This document shows, piece after piece, positions 44,198 through 55,330 of a DNA stretch of 64,000 bases. The position numbers and the translations under genes are program-made. Every line of letters begins with the position of its first letter. Position 1 is the stretch's first letter. Location of the stretch: positions 537,244 to 601,243 of the forward strand of contig NSJX01000010.1 of the NCBI GenBank assembly GCA_002286715.1, read 5' to 3'. The DNA is from Dentipellis sp. KUC8613 (taxonomy: Eukaryota; Basidiomycota; Agaricomycetes; Russulales; Hericiaceae). The notes under the pieces are model-generated. The model ran no database searches and was not told where the DNA came from. It saw nothing but the letters and a program-made list of their open reading frames with translations.

Positions 44198-44858
44198 TTA
44201 GAGTGGGCGTGTCGCTGCGCCGCCGACCTCTGTCGAAAAGGAAGATATATGTGAGTAAGTGTATGCGAATGAAGCAAGCGACACGCGAGAACGTACGTTC
44301 TACCATGACATCGATAGTGTCTAGGTATGACTCGTCAGTATGTCTGCTCGCATTAGAATGCCTGTAACGCATGATACTCACCATTATCGTCCATGTCCAA
44401 CGACGCCGGCGTATCATCGTCGTTTATCCTGCTGCCATCATACAAGAACCTACACAACAACGAAACCCACATCAGCAAAAACGCCCACAAAACGAACCGC
44501 AACCAGGGGCCAAAAAGGCGCAAAAACCGCCGCACGCACCGGATGCTGCCCACATCCTTGCCGACCTTATTCGCATAGGCGCCCTGGAGCTTGCTCAGCT
44601 TCGTGTTGCGCTTGATTTTGAAGAACACCTCCTCGCCGCCCGAGCTCACGACCTACGTACGCCGCCGGCAACCCCGCGCGCCACAATAATCCGCAACAGC
44701 ACAATCGCCGCGCAAATGCATCATAGAATTCCCAAGTGCGCCTGTCAGCGGCCTGCACGGGTGCCAGAGAGAGCAGAGAGGCGCACCTTGACGTTGATGG
44801 GCGCATTGTCCTCGGACTTCACGTCCTGCTGTGTCGATTGGTGCTCCTCCTCGGACAT
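44198..44858 (-). CDS. SMT3: SUMO (small ubiquitin-like modifier) precursor
   Basis: Five exons: 44858-44787, 44652-44540, 44449-44382, 44320-44297, 44229-44198; 102 aa. MSEEEHQSTQQDVKSEDNAP, GGEEVFFKIKRNTKLSKL, YANKVGKDVGSIRFLYDGSR, DDTPASLDM, DTIDVMVEQVGG then AATRPL. The ubiquitin fold and the Gly-Gly exposed by SUMO protease are clear; the six residues after GG are removed on maturation. SUMO is joined to lysines of nuclear proteins through E1/E2/E3 enzymes. DVKSED fits the psi-K-x-E acceptor consensus and could support chains. Intron 1 is 134 nt, longer than most in the window. Confidence 0.95.
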
Positions 44859-45578
44859 GGTGTGCTCCTAGACTCTGTGCGTGCTAAGTGCTGAGTGCTG
44901 AGTGTGTGCTTCGTTCGGCGGGGCGATGCAAGGCAACAGATACGCTCGTTCTGCGCGTCGCGAGAGACAGAGAGGACGAGTGGCGAGCGTGAAAGCAGTG
45001 GCGAGGGCGCTCGGAGGATGCGCGAACGAGCAGAGGCTTTCGAGCTTGTACTTGTTTGGCTCCTGGCCTTAGCTCAGCCGTGCTCGGAACGTCTGAGGAA
45101 CGGAAGTCGAAGTCGCGACGCTCCAGATGATTTATTCAGGGCCTTCGATGCTCGGCTCGGAGGAATTGAAAGGCTATAGGCTATCACTGCCCTGGCTGCT
45201 GTGAGCTGTCTAACGATTAATTACATTTTTGGTGGAAAGGGGAGACGAAGGAAGGTAGCGCAGGATCCGGACAGAGATGTGAAAAGGCGAAGCTTTTATA
45301 CAGGTACGAATATAACCAGGATACAATAGTCGCTTTCGCGTAGAATAAGCAAGTGATAGTAAGATAAGATTCGATACACAGAATAAGAAAAAGAGGAGAG
45401 ACCGATGAATGAGTGTGACTGGACAGATAGATAGTCCCAGGAAAAAGAAAGACGAATTCGCAAGCAACAAATCGATCAGAGCAGAACGAGCCACAACCAA
45501 AACCAAAAAACAGAGCGAAGGGATGAGAAGAGACGAACAGAGAAAGGGGGCGCACGCTCATCAAGCCTCCGCCTCCGC
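44859..45578. other. Intergenic: SUMO promoter
   Basis: Short tandem repeats of GTGCTGA around 44880-44905 lie just upstream of the SUMO start. No gene seen. Confidence 0.5.
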
Positions 45579-48350
45579 TCACCACTTCTTCCTCCCCGCC
45601 CTCCTCAACATCTCCCGCGCACTGCGATACTCCTCATCCTCACTGCTCGAATCCTGCCAATAATCCTTCTCCCTCTCCCACTCGGCATCTCTCCTCCCAT
45701 GATGCCCCTCGCCCTGGACCGCCTCCCTCCTCCCATGCCGCCCCTCGCCCGCCTCGCGCCGCCCCTTGCGCTCATCCCGCCCCCGCGCGGCCGGCCACGC
45801 CTCGTCCACCTCGTCCTCATCGTCCAGCGCGGGCGGCGTGGGCGAGAACGTCGGCTGCAGCGACATCCGGACGGATTTACGCCGCGCAACCGGCGCCGCC
45901 TCCACCGTGCTCTGCGACACGTCCGAGCCGCCCCCGCTCCCATTCGCATTCACGCCATTCTGCACCACCGGCACCTCGAGCTTCTCCTTCTCTTTCTCCT
46001 TCTCCGGCACCGCGGGCGCGGGCGCGGGCGTCTCCTCGACGTCAAACTGCTCATGCACAGTCTCATACGAGCTCAACGAGCTCACCTCCGACTGCGCCTC
46101 CTCTCCCGCCGCCTGCCCTTGTCCCTGCTCCAACTCCGGGACCGGCGACTGCGCGCGCACGCGCGGCGGCGCACTCGGCACCTCGAGCACCGGCAGCGGG
46201 CGCTCCGCATGCTGCTGCTGCTGGTGCGGCGGGGGCTGCGCGGGCGACGGGCTCCTCGACACGCGCAGCGCGCTGCGCAGCGGGCTCTTCGCGGGCAGCG
46301 GGCGCCCGTTCGCGGGCATGCCGCCGCCATTCCCGCTACCGTTCGCAGGCGGGGGAATCGTCCGCGGGGGCACGTACTCCGCGCGCGCCTGAGACTTCAC
46401 CCCCGCTTTCGCCTTCGCCTTGGGTGCGTGCGCGTACGCGGCCGCGCGCGGGTCGCCGACGGACGGCGGCGCGCGCAGGCGCTCCATCTCGAGCTCGAGC
46501 TTCGTCCGCGGCACCTCCTTCCCTGTCTCGAGGTCGATCGCGCCGAGGCGCGGAGGGGCGCGGATCGAGATGAGGCCGACGCCGTCCCCGCCTGCCCGCG
46601 CGCTGGCGCCGCCGGAGCTCTTCCTGCGGTGCAGGTTGCTCGGGGCGGATGCGGATGCGGGCATGGGCATGGTGGTCGCCGATGTTGCGTGGGTTGTGGC
46701 TGTGGTCGTCGGTGGTGCGGGTCCGGGAGGCGCGTGCGGCAGCGGGGACAGCGTCTCTGCCCACCCCGCGCGGTTCGCCTTCGTCACGCCCTCGACGATC
46801 GACATGAGCGACTGCGGGGCCTCCCTTTCGCCACTGCCCGCCACTGCTGCTGCCGCCGACGCCGACGTCGACGTCGAGCGGCTCGGCGCATGCCCCGGGC
46901 GCATCGCGACGCTCCCGCTGAGGCCCGGCACAGAGACCTTCGCGCTCGGGAAGCTCGACCCGGTCGTGTCGACGCCCACCGGCGCAGGCGCAGAGACCGA
47001 CGCGGGCATCGTCGCGCGCTTCTGACCGCGCGGCGTCTTGCCCTGTGCAGGCGGGCCCGCGGTCCTGCCCGTCGAGGCGCTGCGCGTCACCGTGACGGAG
47101 CTGGTCGCGCCCGCGCCCGCGCCGCGCAGGGCGGACTTGCGCGGCGTCGCGCTGGGCACGGGCGGCGCGCTGCGGATGCTGCCGGCGGAGAGCGAGCTGT
47201 TGCGCGAGAGGTCGCCGGTTAGCTGCAGGTGCGAGGGGAGAGCGGGGTTGTGTTTGAGCGCGGGCTTTATTGGTTTGGGCGCGGCTGCTGCTGGTGTGGG
47301 GGCTGCGGGTGGCGGGGGTTGTGGTGGTGGCTGCTGCTGTACTGGGGCAGGCGATCTGGCTCTCGGCGTCGTATCCACATCCGAGGCGGCCTTCGTGGGC
47401 GTCTTCTTCAGCGCACTCTTCCTAGCTGTCCCCGTGCCCGCTCCGCCAGCCATCCCAGCAGAGTCAGTCGCCCACCCGCCGGCCTGCGCAGAACTGGTCC
47501 GCCTCTTCCTCAGCCGGCCGCCGCTGGGCGCCCTCGCAGGCAGATGCGACGCGGACGCCGACATCGCGCGCTCGCGCCCCAGATTGAACGACAGCTGGCC
47601 CGGGCCCGGTTCATCTCTCCGCGCCGGCCCCTCGTTATCCGAGGACGCTGCACTGCTCGTGCTATCCCTGCGCCCCCTGCTCTTCCCCCACCCCCTATTC
47701 TTCCCCACCTTCCCCTTCCTCGCCGTCGTCGTCCGCTCCGAATCCGAGTCCTCCCTCTCCCTTTCCCTCTCCCGCTCCTTCCCCTTCGACCTAAACAGCC
47801 CCGCCAAGCCGCCCCACAGGCTGCCCTTGCGCTCGCGCGTCTCGCGCGCGCTCCCGCCGCGCGCAAAGCGCCGCTCGTCGAGCGGCGACTCGCGCCCGGT
47901 GCCGTACGTCGCGACCTGCGTGTGCACGTGCGAGTCAGACGCGCTCGCGCCGACGCCCGCCCCGCGCGAGCGCGGCAGGTGCAGCCAGCGCGCGCCCGAG
48001 GAGCCCGCGGCGGGCGGGTGCGTGGCCACGGGCGACGCGTTGCTGCTCGTGATGCTCCCGCCGGCGCTGTCCTGCCGCTTATGTGTGCGCAGCGAGAACA
48101 GGCGGTGCGGGTGTGCTGGCGCGTTGGGTGTTTGTGTGGCAGCGGAAGTGCCCGCGTCGGTCTTTTGCGAGAGGGATGCCGAGCGGGCGTGTGATTGCGA
48201 CTTTGATTGCGGTGCAAAGCGCGGGTTCTCGACGACTTGGAGTGCGGCGGGGTCGCCGTCGTGCTCTTCTGAACTGGCGTTGTCCTGTCCGTCGACAGAA
48301 GATGCGTCGTCGGACGCTGGTTCTGATACCTCGGTAATGCGGCGCTCCAT
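45579..48350 (-). CDS. Large disordered Ser/Pro/Arg-rich protein, 923 aa
   Basis: Single exon from ATG to TGA. Almost the whole chain is low complexity: Ser, Pro, Ala, Arg, Lys, with Asp/Glu-Arg repeats (KGKEREREREREDSDSER) and Gln/Pro runs. The motif [KR]-[SP]-A-L-[KR] recurs (RKSALKK, KPALKH, RKSALRG, RSALRV). The C-terminus WEREKDYWQDSSSEDEEYRS then AREMLRRAG may form a helix. No enzymatic domain. Long opposite-strand frames here are shadows caused by high GC. Confidence 0.75.
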   Translation of the reverse strand: MERRITEVSEPASDDASSVDGQDNASSEEHDGDPAALQVVENPRFAPQSKSQSHARSASLSQKTDAGTSAATQTPNAPAHPHRLFSLRTHKRQDSAGGSITSSNASPVATHPPAAGSSGARWLHLPRSRGAGVGASASDSHVHTQVATYGTGRESPLDERRFARGGSARETRERKGSLWGGLAGLFRSKGKEREREREREDSDSERTTTARKGKVGKNRGWGKSRGRRDSTSSAASSDNEGPARRDEPGPGQLSFNLGRERAMSASASHLPARAPSGGRLRKRRTSSAQAGGWATDSAGMAGGAGTGTARKSALKKTPTKAASDVDTTPRARSPAPVQQQPPPQPPPPAAPTPAAAAPKPIKPALKHNPALPSHLQLTGDLSRNSSLSAGSIRSAPPVPSATPRKSALRGAGAGATSSVTVTRSASTGRTAGPPAQGKTPRGQKRATMPASVSAPAPVGVDTTGSSFPSAKVSVPGLSGSVAMRPGHAPSRSTSTSASAAAAVAGSGEREAPQSLMSIVEGVTKANRAGWAETLSPLPHAPPGPAPPTTTATTHATSATTMPMPASASAPSNLHRRKSSGGASARAGGDGVGLISIRAPPRLGAIDLETGKEVPRTKLELEMERLRAPPSVGDPRAAAYAHAPKAKAKAGVKSQARAEYVPPRTIPPPANGSGNGGGMPANGRPLPAKSPLRSALRVSRSPSPAQPPPHQQQQHAERPLPVLEVPSAPPRVRAQSPVPELEQGQGQAAGEEAQSEVSSLSSYETVHEQFDVEETPAPAPAVPEKEKEKEKLEVPVVQNGVNANGSGGGSDVSQSTVEAAPVARRKSVRMSLQPTFSPTPPALDDEDEVDEAWPAARGRDERKGRREAGEGRHGRREAVQGEGHHGRRDAEWEREKDYWQDSSSEDEEYRSAREMLRRAGRKKW

Positions 48351-48626
48351 GCGTGCGGTCGGATGGTTGTGTGTTGGGAGCGGGAAAGGTGTATCGTCCG
48401 TAATAGAATGCGCCGGTGGGATTGAAAGTCGAGGGGTGTATGAAGGTTCGGGTTCTGGTGAGCGGGGCGGTGTCGGGTGGTACGGGTGCGACGCGGGCGT
48501 TGGGCTCGTCGCTCGTCTATGAAAGCATGTCAGTTTATTTGTCTAGAGGTCAAGTTCCAAGAGGAGGGTGGAATAGGGTGATAGGGACCTTCGGGCCCGC
48601 TGCGTTGTGGTGCGGACCCACCGACG

Positions 48627-50064
48627 TCACGTCTGCCGATCGCCCGGCGCCACAACGCTCGGCAAGTCCCGATCAACATCGCGTTGCCCAGACGCCGTGA
48701 CGTCACGAGCAAACCCACTCCACGTTGCGGCTCGGCGACAGCAGAGAAAACAACAGAAAATGCAAACGAAGATATTAGAAAAAAATACGCACTGTATCGG
48801 TTGTGCGTCTGGTCGTGAGCGAGAAGCATCACCATTCGGATGGTGGTTCTCGATACCGTTCACTCCACCCACATGTCCAATTTGCGACGCACTTTGTTCG
48901 GGTCCGATGGACGACAGGTCGGAAGATGTAGGACGTGAGTGGGGCTTCACAGCTGTTGTAGCAAAAGACATTCCACGCCGAATCAGTTTGTCTCCCGATC
49001 ATGGAATAAATGGCATTACATACCGACTCCGTTAGGTAGAGGAGGTGCACCATCGGGCAGCTCTCGATCCCGCTCTTGCGTAGCGCGAAGCTCGTCTAGG
49101 ACGCGCAGGCCTTCCCTGCCCATCTCACCCCACATCCACCCACAATCTATCATGGCTCTGCAGCGATCTGTAAGCCCGTCGCGCAGAGCGGTGATGCGGA
49201 GTGCGTCGAGCTCGCGCTCTTTCATCGCGAGATGCGTCTCGCATGCCTGTAATTCGGCTTGTGCGGCAGTCATCTTGGACGAATTTGTAGGCGAAGATGA
49301 TGATGAGGGAAGCGAGAGTGTGGAATGCGACATGGAAGCTGATGGCGCGGTGGTCAGGGAAGGGGTGATGACGACGGAATCGCGGTTTTTCTTGGAGCTC
49401 GAGAGCTTGAGGAGGCGGGTGACGCTGCATGTGAGAGAGGATGAGTATCATTCTGGCACTATAGGACGGCCTTTCCATGAAGAAATAGATTGAAAAGGGT
49501 CGTGTATGTCGTTCATCTGTAACGCGAACATGTTATGGCATGCATCGTGTCATTCATAGTGTACGGTCCTGGTTCACGAGCTGAGCGTGGCCTAGGAATG
49601 TCCGCACACGTCCACAGAACCCCCTGAAGGATCTGAAAACCTAACACGGTGCATGTTTCGGGCAGCGGAATTTCCAAAGTAGTACCACCTGAAACCGTCA
49701 AGGCGCATACCTCCTGTCCCTCCTCACCGCGCAAAATTTACGACGCAAACACAACATGACCGAACACTCACAGAATATCCCTATCGCGAATAACATTCGA
49801 CACATCCTCCTCGAGCTTGCGCACGCGGTCGAGCGACTCCCGCCAACGCTCCACACTCGCCGCGTACGTCTTGAGCGCCTCATCAGCGCCCGCGATGGCG
49901 CCCGCAGCGCCGAGCAGCGCCTGCGAGAGCGACGACGGCGACGCCGCGGCATACGCGGCGAAGGCGGCGGACGAGGACGGCACGGTTGCGAGCGCCTTGT
50001 GCACATCCTTCTCGGAGGAGAGCAGGGCGGATAGGAGGCGCGAGTCGGGTGCGCGGTGCACCAT
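48627..50064 (-). CDS. Helical, BAR-like protein (339 aa model)
   Basis: Exons 50064-49772, 49424-49024 and 48952-48627 join in frame. Starts MVHRAPDSRLLSALLSSEKD, then long helices (LDRVRKLEEDVSNVIRDRDI; LVTRLLKLSSSKKNRDSVV), a Ser-rich break, and a second helix block (LQACETHLAMKERELDALRI; CRAMIDCGWMWGEMGREGL). Heptad-like helices with this spacing resemble BAR/FAM92-type membrane-bending proteins (inference from pattern, no strict motif). Intron 1 is 347 nt, the longest here, and might hide an exon. The last exon may stop earlier by a further intron starting near 48785. Confidence 0.6.
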
Positions 50065-53000
50065 AATTTCTAAGAAGTGCAGACCAGGTGCTGGGGGTGT
50101 CGGTGTGAAATAGATATGGGTTGCGCTGGGGGAAAGGAGGGACGGGGAAGGTGAAGGAGGGAGGAGGAGAGTGCGGAAGACAGTCAGGAGCCTCGGACGC
50201 GACCAACACGCCTCCCGAACGCGTCACGTAAGCGCTTTTGACTAACCCCCTGTACTGCCCTGCTCGAGCCTCTTTCCGATAGTGTCCTTTCCTTCATGCT
50301 ACCTTTTTGACTCCATGACTTTCTACACAGCACTTAGACCCGCAAGTCCGTGAATATCGTGCATCGAGAGGGCGCACGAGCCAGCATATTTAAAGCAGTA
50401 TCTTAGACTAGGAGCACGGAGACTGAGACGTCTTCATGATGACCATAGGGAAAGTGGTACGTCACAATTTCGCGTCTGAATTCTAATTCGTGCTGACTTT
50501 CCTCAATGCAAGCTCGTATGTTATGTTCTTGATTCTATGCCATTTGTCACTGTGTTTCGAATGAAGGCTGCCGAACTTCGTTCGACGGAGGGCCAGATAC
50601 TCCCCCACTGCGCATACTCGGTCATTTAAGCTCAGAAGCACCATCTTCATGATTCCGAAAGACCTCTTATGATATCGCTGGGTTCTCTGAGGCGAAATCT
50701 TAGCGTCCATGGACTGAATGAATACTGGAAGTATTCGTCCAGTTCACCACCTAGCGCCCCATGGAGGTCCAACCGAGCGTCACAGTACAGGACATATTTT
50801 GTTACAAAATCCAGGTAAAGAGGTCTGACGGATACACTGGGCGAGCCTCGCGCCCTGTCGTATCGCTGTTGACTTGGAACGATGTTAGGCTCCACCACGC
50901 CTAGGCTATCTGAACGAACTGATGAAAGCACCCGCTAGGCCGAGGATCTTTAGGTGCTACGAACGAGCATCGAATTTCCTCTTTCGCCTATTCATCAACT
51001 CGTGATGCCCTACAAGTTGACTCTAGGTGTTTGTTACTATCGACTTAGGTGCCTCCGATAGGGGAGCACTCAGTGTGCGCCATCGACGGCATTTCAAGAG
51101 CTCGTTGTACTTCGTCGAAGACGGCGTACGAGGGGTAAAGGGACGTCAACACATGACCGTGCAACGCCAACTCACCTTTCTTCCTCCAGCTGAAATCAGA
51201 CGTTCCCGGACTATATCCCCGATCCTTGTGAGTGTGAAGCCTCCCTATTCTTCTGAGGCGGCTCAGCTTCGTCCGATAACCGCAGCACCTACGAAGTACC
51301 CCAGTCCACCGAATGGTCATCGTGTGCGTACTTGTCGAGTGCATGGTCAGGCGCGGGCATATGGATCTCAAGCTTGGGGAAGACCCTGGTGATAGTCGGC
51401 GTCGAAGCGCGTGCCCTTCTTTTTATATCACTCAAACCAATGCGCTGCCCTCTAGATTCGTGCCCGAGGATACACACACGCTCCCAACGTATACCCAATA
51501 TTATTCTTCCACTGCAGTTCTCTCAGAACGACATACCGGCTAGTCGAATTCCGAATACCGTACGGACGGATAGCTCCCTTCCGCCAGCTCCTTCAGGTTT
51601 GCTCGCCGTCAATCTAAGCACTGTACCGGGCTTCCCCGCACTCCACCATCGATGTCCTTCTGAGATCGACGCTTGCATCTGAGATCTCAGCATGTTTACT
51701 TTGAAACATTAGGGAGGCTTCTCACCCTAAGCTCGCACATTCAAACGCGCTCTGCTCACCCCGCAGGTCTGTACAATGCAAGTCGCCCCGGACCTGAAAG
51801 TCGGATTCAAACTTCGAGCACACTACACTCCCCACACCCTTTGTCACGCCCAATGACCGCCGTGGCCGCCGCCCGCTGCATCCCCCGCCCACCAACCCAA
51901 GTTCTCGCGTTGATCTTGCCATACCAATTACTCATCCCCGATCTCAGATATGCACCCGCTCCTAGCCTAATATCTTGCACCCCATGGCCACGCGACGTCG
52001 ACGTCAACGTTCCGCCGGACCCTTCCATCCATAAGCCATGATCCAACCAGGTCCACAGCTCTAGCCCACGGGCCACATCCCCATCCCCATATCCCGCGCA
52101 CCTTCTGCGATGTGGATGCGGATGTGTAAGCCTTCTAGCAGGGGCAACCTTGCCTCCAAGTTCGTTCTGGCCTTCTAAAGCTTCGCATCAAGCTCCTACG
52201 CCCAGACTTCGCTCCGCTCTGGACTTCGGACTCGGAGCCGCGAAAAACACGTACTGCGCATCCGAGCATGTGCACATGCACAGGGCGCATCTCACCGATG
52301 CCCAGTGGCCCTGAACGCCCGCCGCCCGCCGCCCCCGAGTCTGAGTCTGCATTTTGCTGCCAAGGACCATGAACCAATGGCCCGACGTAAGTGTGGCCAA
52401 TGCGCGGCCGCGTATCCGCGTGCGCATGTGCAGCCCAGGATCCCAGATCGCGGGCTGACGCCGGAGCCGTGACGTTCCTGTGCCGACTGGTCTGACTTTG
52501 ACGCTAGCACTCACCGCAGGCTGCGGCTGTGGCACTGCGGCTGGTTGCAGTTGCAACTGGAGATGTGTGCGCTTCGCGTTCTCGTTCTCGTCGTCCAGCT
52601 TCGAATCGCTCAGGCCCCAGCGCTCGCGCTTGTGTTCCGTGTCCCCGAGCTCCACTCCATATTACATACCTGTTGCCGTGCCTGTTCCTGAGAGCTTTGA
52701 GCTCCTTGGAGGTTGGCGGTTTGAGGTTTGAGGATCGCGGTTTGCGGTTCTTGTATGTTCGTAGATCCGTAAATGTTGGCGGCTGGCCACCGATCTTGAA
52801 GTGCTAATGCATGAGTTGACCTGCAACGTGGGTCAGTCAGACAAACACGCACCGGGCCAGCAGCGAGTTGTGCGTCATGCCATCCAAGAACGACAGGCGA
52901 GTAAGTGAGTAAGAACGTACAGTTCAGCCAACTTACGTGGTCCGGGCCGTCTTCAACGCTGCTCAGATGCGGGATGAGGCCAGTGCGAGCCTCGGCCGAC

Positions 53001-55330
53001 AAACACATGTACAGGCAAGTGCGCGTGCGGTCCGGCACCGCTTCCATTCTGCCACGGTACGCAGAACGCGAACGCGATCGCCTGGGCCCGCGTTTCGAGA
53101 CACCCACACGGACCGATGACCGCCCGTTCCTCCAGTTGGGCGCCCGCCACGGGTTCTACGTATGTTTTGCGTTGCGTTGCGTGTTTCGTTCGCTTCGTTT
53201 CATTGGCGATCGCGTCCCGTGTTCGGGTTCAGACACGCTGAAGCACAGGAGGCGGGCAGAAGCAGAAGTCGCGCAGGGTGCGGGGTTAGTGCCAGGTGGG
53301 GTTGTGCCCCACGGGGAACACGCGGGGAATGCAGATATCGATGGTGCAGCATGCAGCGTAAAGCCGGATGGCCCATCTCTGTCGCAGTGCAGTGCGGCGT
53401 CGGAACTTAAGAGCGGCGTGAGGTTATTATTAGGCTTCCTGCATACGTACGTGCATCAGATTCCGCGGGTGCATACTGTGTACAACTTTGATTCTTGGGC
53501 AAAAAAAATGGATGGCAAGCTGGTCGAACTGGCAGATAGTGAGCGCTGCTCGGCGAAACCTTGGAGTAGTGACCTTATGCGTACTTACGTGCGTGCGGGA
53601 GAGATAGGGCGGGATTGCGCGATGAGGGTGGGTGCAGGGTTGTATGTCAAGACGCTTATGTGTGTACGGAGGTCGGACGCTGTAGAACATATTTGTGAGA
53701 GCAGGAGAAATGATGGGCCCACTTACCAAGGCATCCGCCCGTCGGAATGTGTGCAGAATGTGGGTGGGCTGTCGAGCGAGCGGCCTATTTTCAGCTGTGA
53801 TGAAGGCCTCCGTGGCCGACGCTGGGAAGCTTGTGAAGCATTAGATGGCGTGTCAATTATGAGAGACATCGAGCGCACAGAGTATGACAGCATGACAGAG
53901 ACCTGCAGCCAGCGCTAGCGGGGTAGGACATTTCGAACGGAGATCCTTGCGAGTACTTCAGAAAGGGGTAGTGCCGCGGCGGCAGCGACGGCATTGTGAC
54001 GGCACCTCTCAACCGACTTTCCACGTTTCATCTCCGCAGTAAACTTCAACATCCGACGCCAGAGTCGCCTTTGGCATCGCAGCGGGCTGCGGCGTATCGA
54101 TTTGTATGTGAACCCGCTGGAAGCGTGATGCTTTTGAACGTCGCATCAAGAAAAATGGGGTAGAGTTCAGGAACAGGAAGCTAGCTGGCCGCTGGCTTAC
54201 ACCCGGTACTTTGCTTCTGCTTCGCGCCCTCTCCACAATCTGATCTTGACAAACATCAGAGCCTCCCGCGGACCAGCTGGCGCACGAGGACGAACGTACC
54301 CCATATATCGAAGCACCCAAGAAACAGTCCAAGACCGCCATCCACGGATTCTACCTGGATCTTGCAAGCAGTGGGCGCGTTTATGATGACAAGCTGGCCT
54401 GGCCCGCGGACGCACGCGTGCAAGGTAAATTTTGGGCCGAGACAAGTGCACCCCATGGTGGATCTTTCTTGTGTCGGCAACGGCGGCAGTGGCTTGGGCC
54501 TCTGACATCACGTCGGCATCCCCGAGTCCGTGGGACCTCATATGTTTAAGCGCCGCCCCGCATCAAGATCCAGCCACTTGGTCTTTCCCGCCCGCCCTCA
54601 TCCCCTGTTAAATCTGGGTCCTCGAAACCAAGGTGTGCAGCTACTGAATCAGTTAAGTGGATTATTTTTTGTGCTTGAATGAGGTATGGATGCATGCGAG
54701 TGGAGAGCAATCGTCATTCATTCGCTCTCGGTCCCTTGGAGCGCCGTCGTGATGGGACTCAAAGTACGTTTTTTCCTCCATGTCCAGCCAATCAGCTTCC
54801 TTCCGGATTCCGGTGCCGCGATCGAGGGGACTTGTGGCAAAACAGTTATCGAATCTCCTTCGAGTGCGTTTGGCCGGACGCTACTCGTTCGTGCACATGG
54901 GCCACGAAAACTCAAGAACGCTGCCAGACGCGTCGAACATGAATCGGATAGCACAGAAGTCGGTGAGCAGGGACCATCTTGTACATCTGAAGGCGGGGAA
55001 CATTAACGGGACCGCCCGGAGCTCCCACTTCTTCTCCGCTTACGGTGAGAGGCTGCGTTTTGTCTGGTCCCAGTCGTGGATAGGCGACCACATGGTTCTG
55101 TCTGGGCCGAGTGCCGGGCGCTGCAGCTCGCACGACCTGGTCGCCCTCGTCGACCGTCAGCCGCATTTCTCTCTCCACATTATGTCATCCCTAGACCCAT
55201 CTCCCCGCCCTTCAAAAGCCCGCCCAGCGTCTTCTGTTTCGGCACCCCCTTCCGCCCCTCCATAAGGCTCCACAACTCAGCCTTTCACTCTTACACGCCC
55301 TTGTACTCACCCGCCTGAGCCGACCCCGCA
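50065..55330. other. 5.3 kb gene-poor region, possible unmodelled minus-strand gene
   Basis: No confident gene. Candidate minus-strand coding pieces lie at about 52780-52320: ANLQGAQSSQEQARQQ before a GTATGT donor, then RWGLSDSKLDDENENAKRTH with Gln/Pro repeats before a GTGAGT donor, then QNADSDSGAAGGGRSGPLG. They join in frame but no start or end was found. The long plus-strand frame at 52905-53918 looks spurious. The right end is the promoter of the hexose transporter. Confidence 0.4.

Noticed and set aside
45699..48522. Long plus-strand open frames (up to about 500 codons) opposite the 923-aa gene
   Set aside because: High GC makes the opposite strand stop-poor. Their composition is Arg/Pro/Ala noise, while the minus-strand frame has a clean ATG, Ser/Lys/Glu-patterned sequence and runs its full length.
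52905..53918. 337-codon plus-strand open frame
   Set aside because: Composition is erratic, it contains no recognisable motif, its ATG lies amid sequence without promoter or splice context, and overlapping frames of similar length occur on the other strand.
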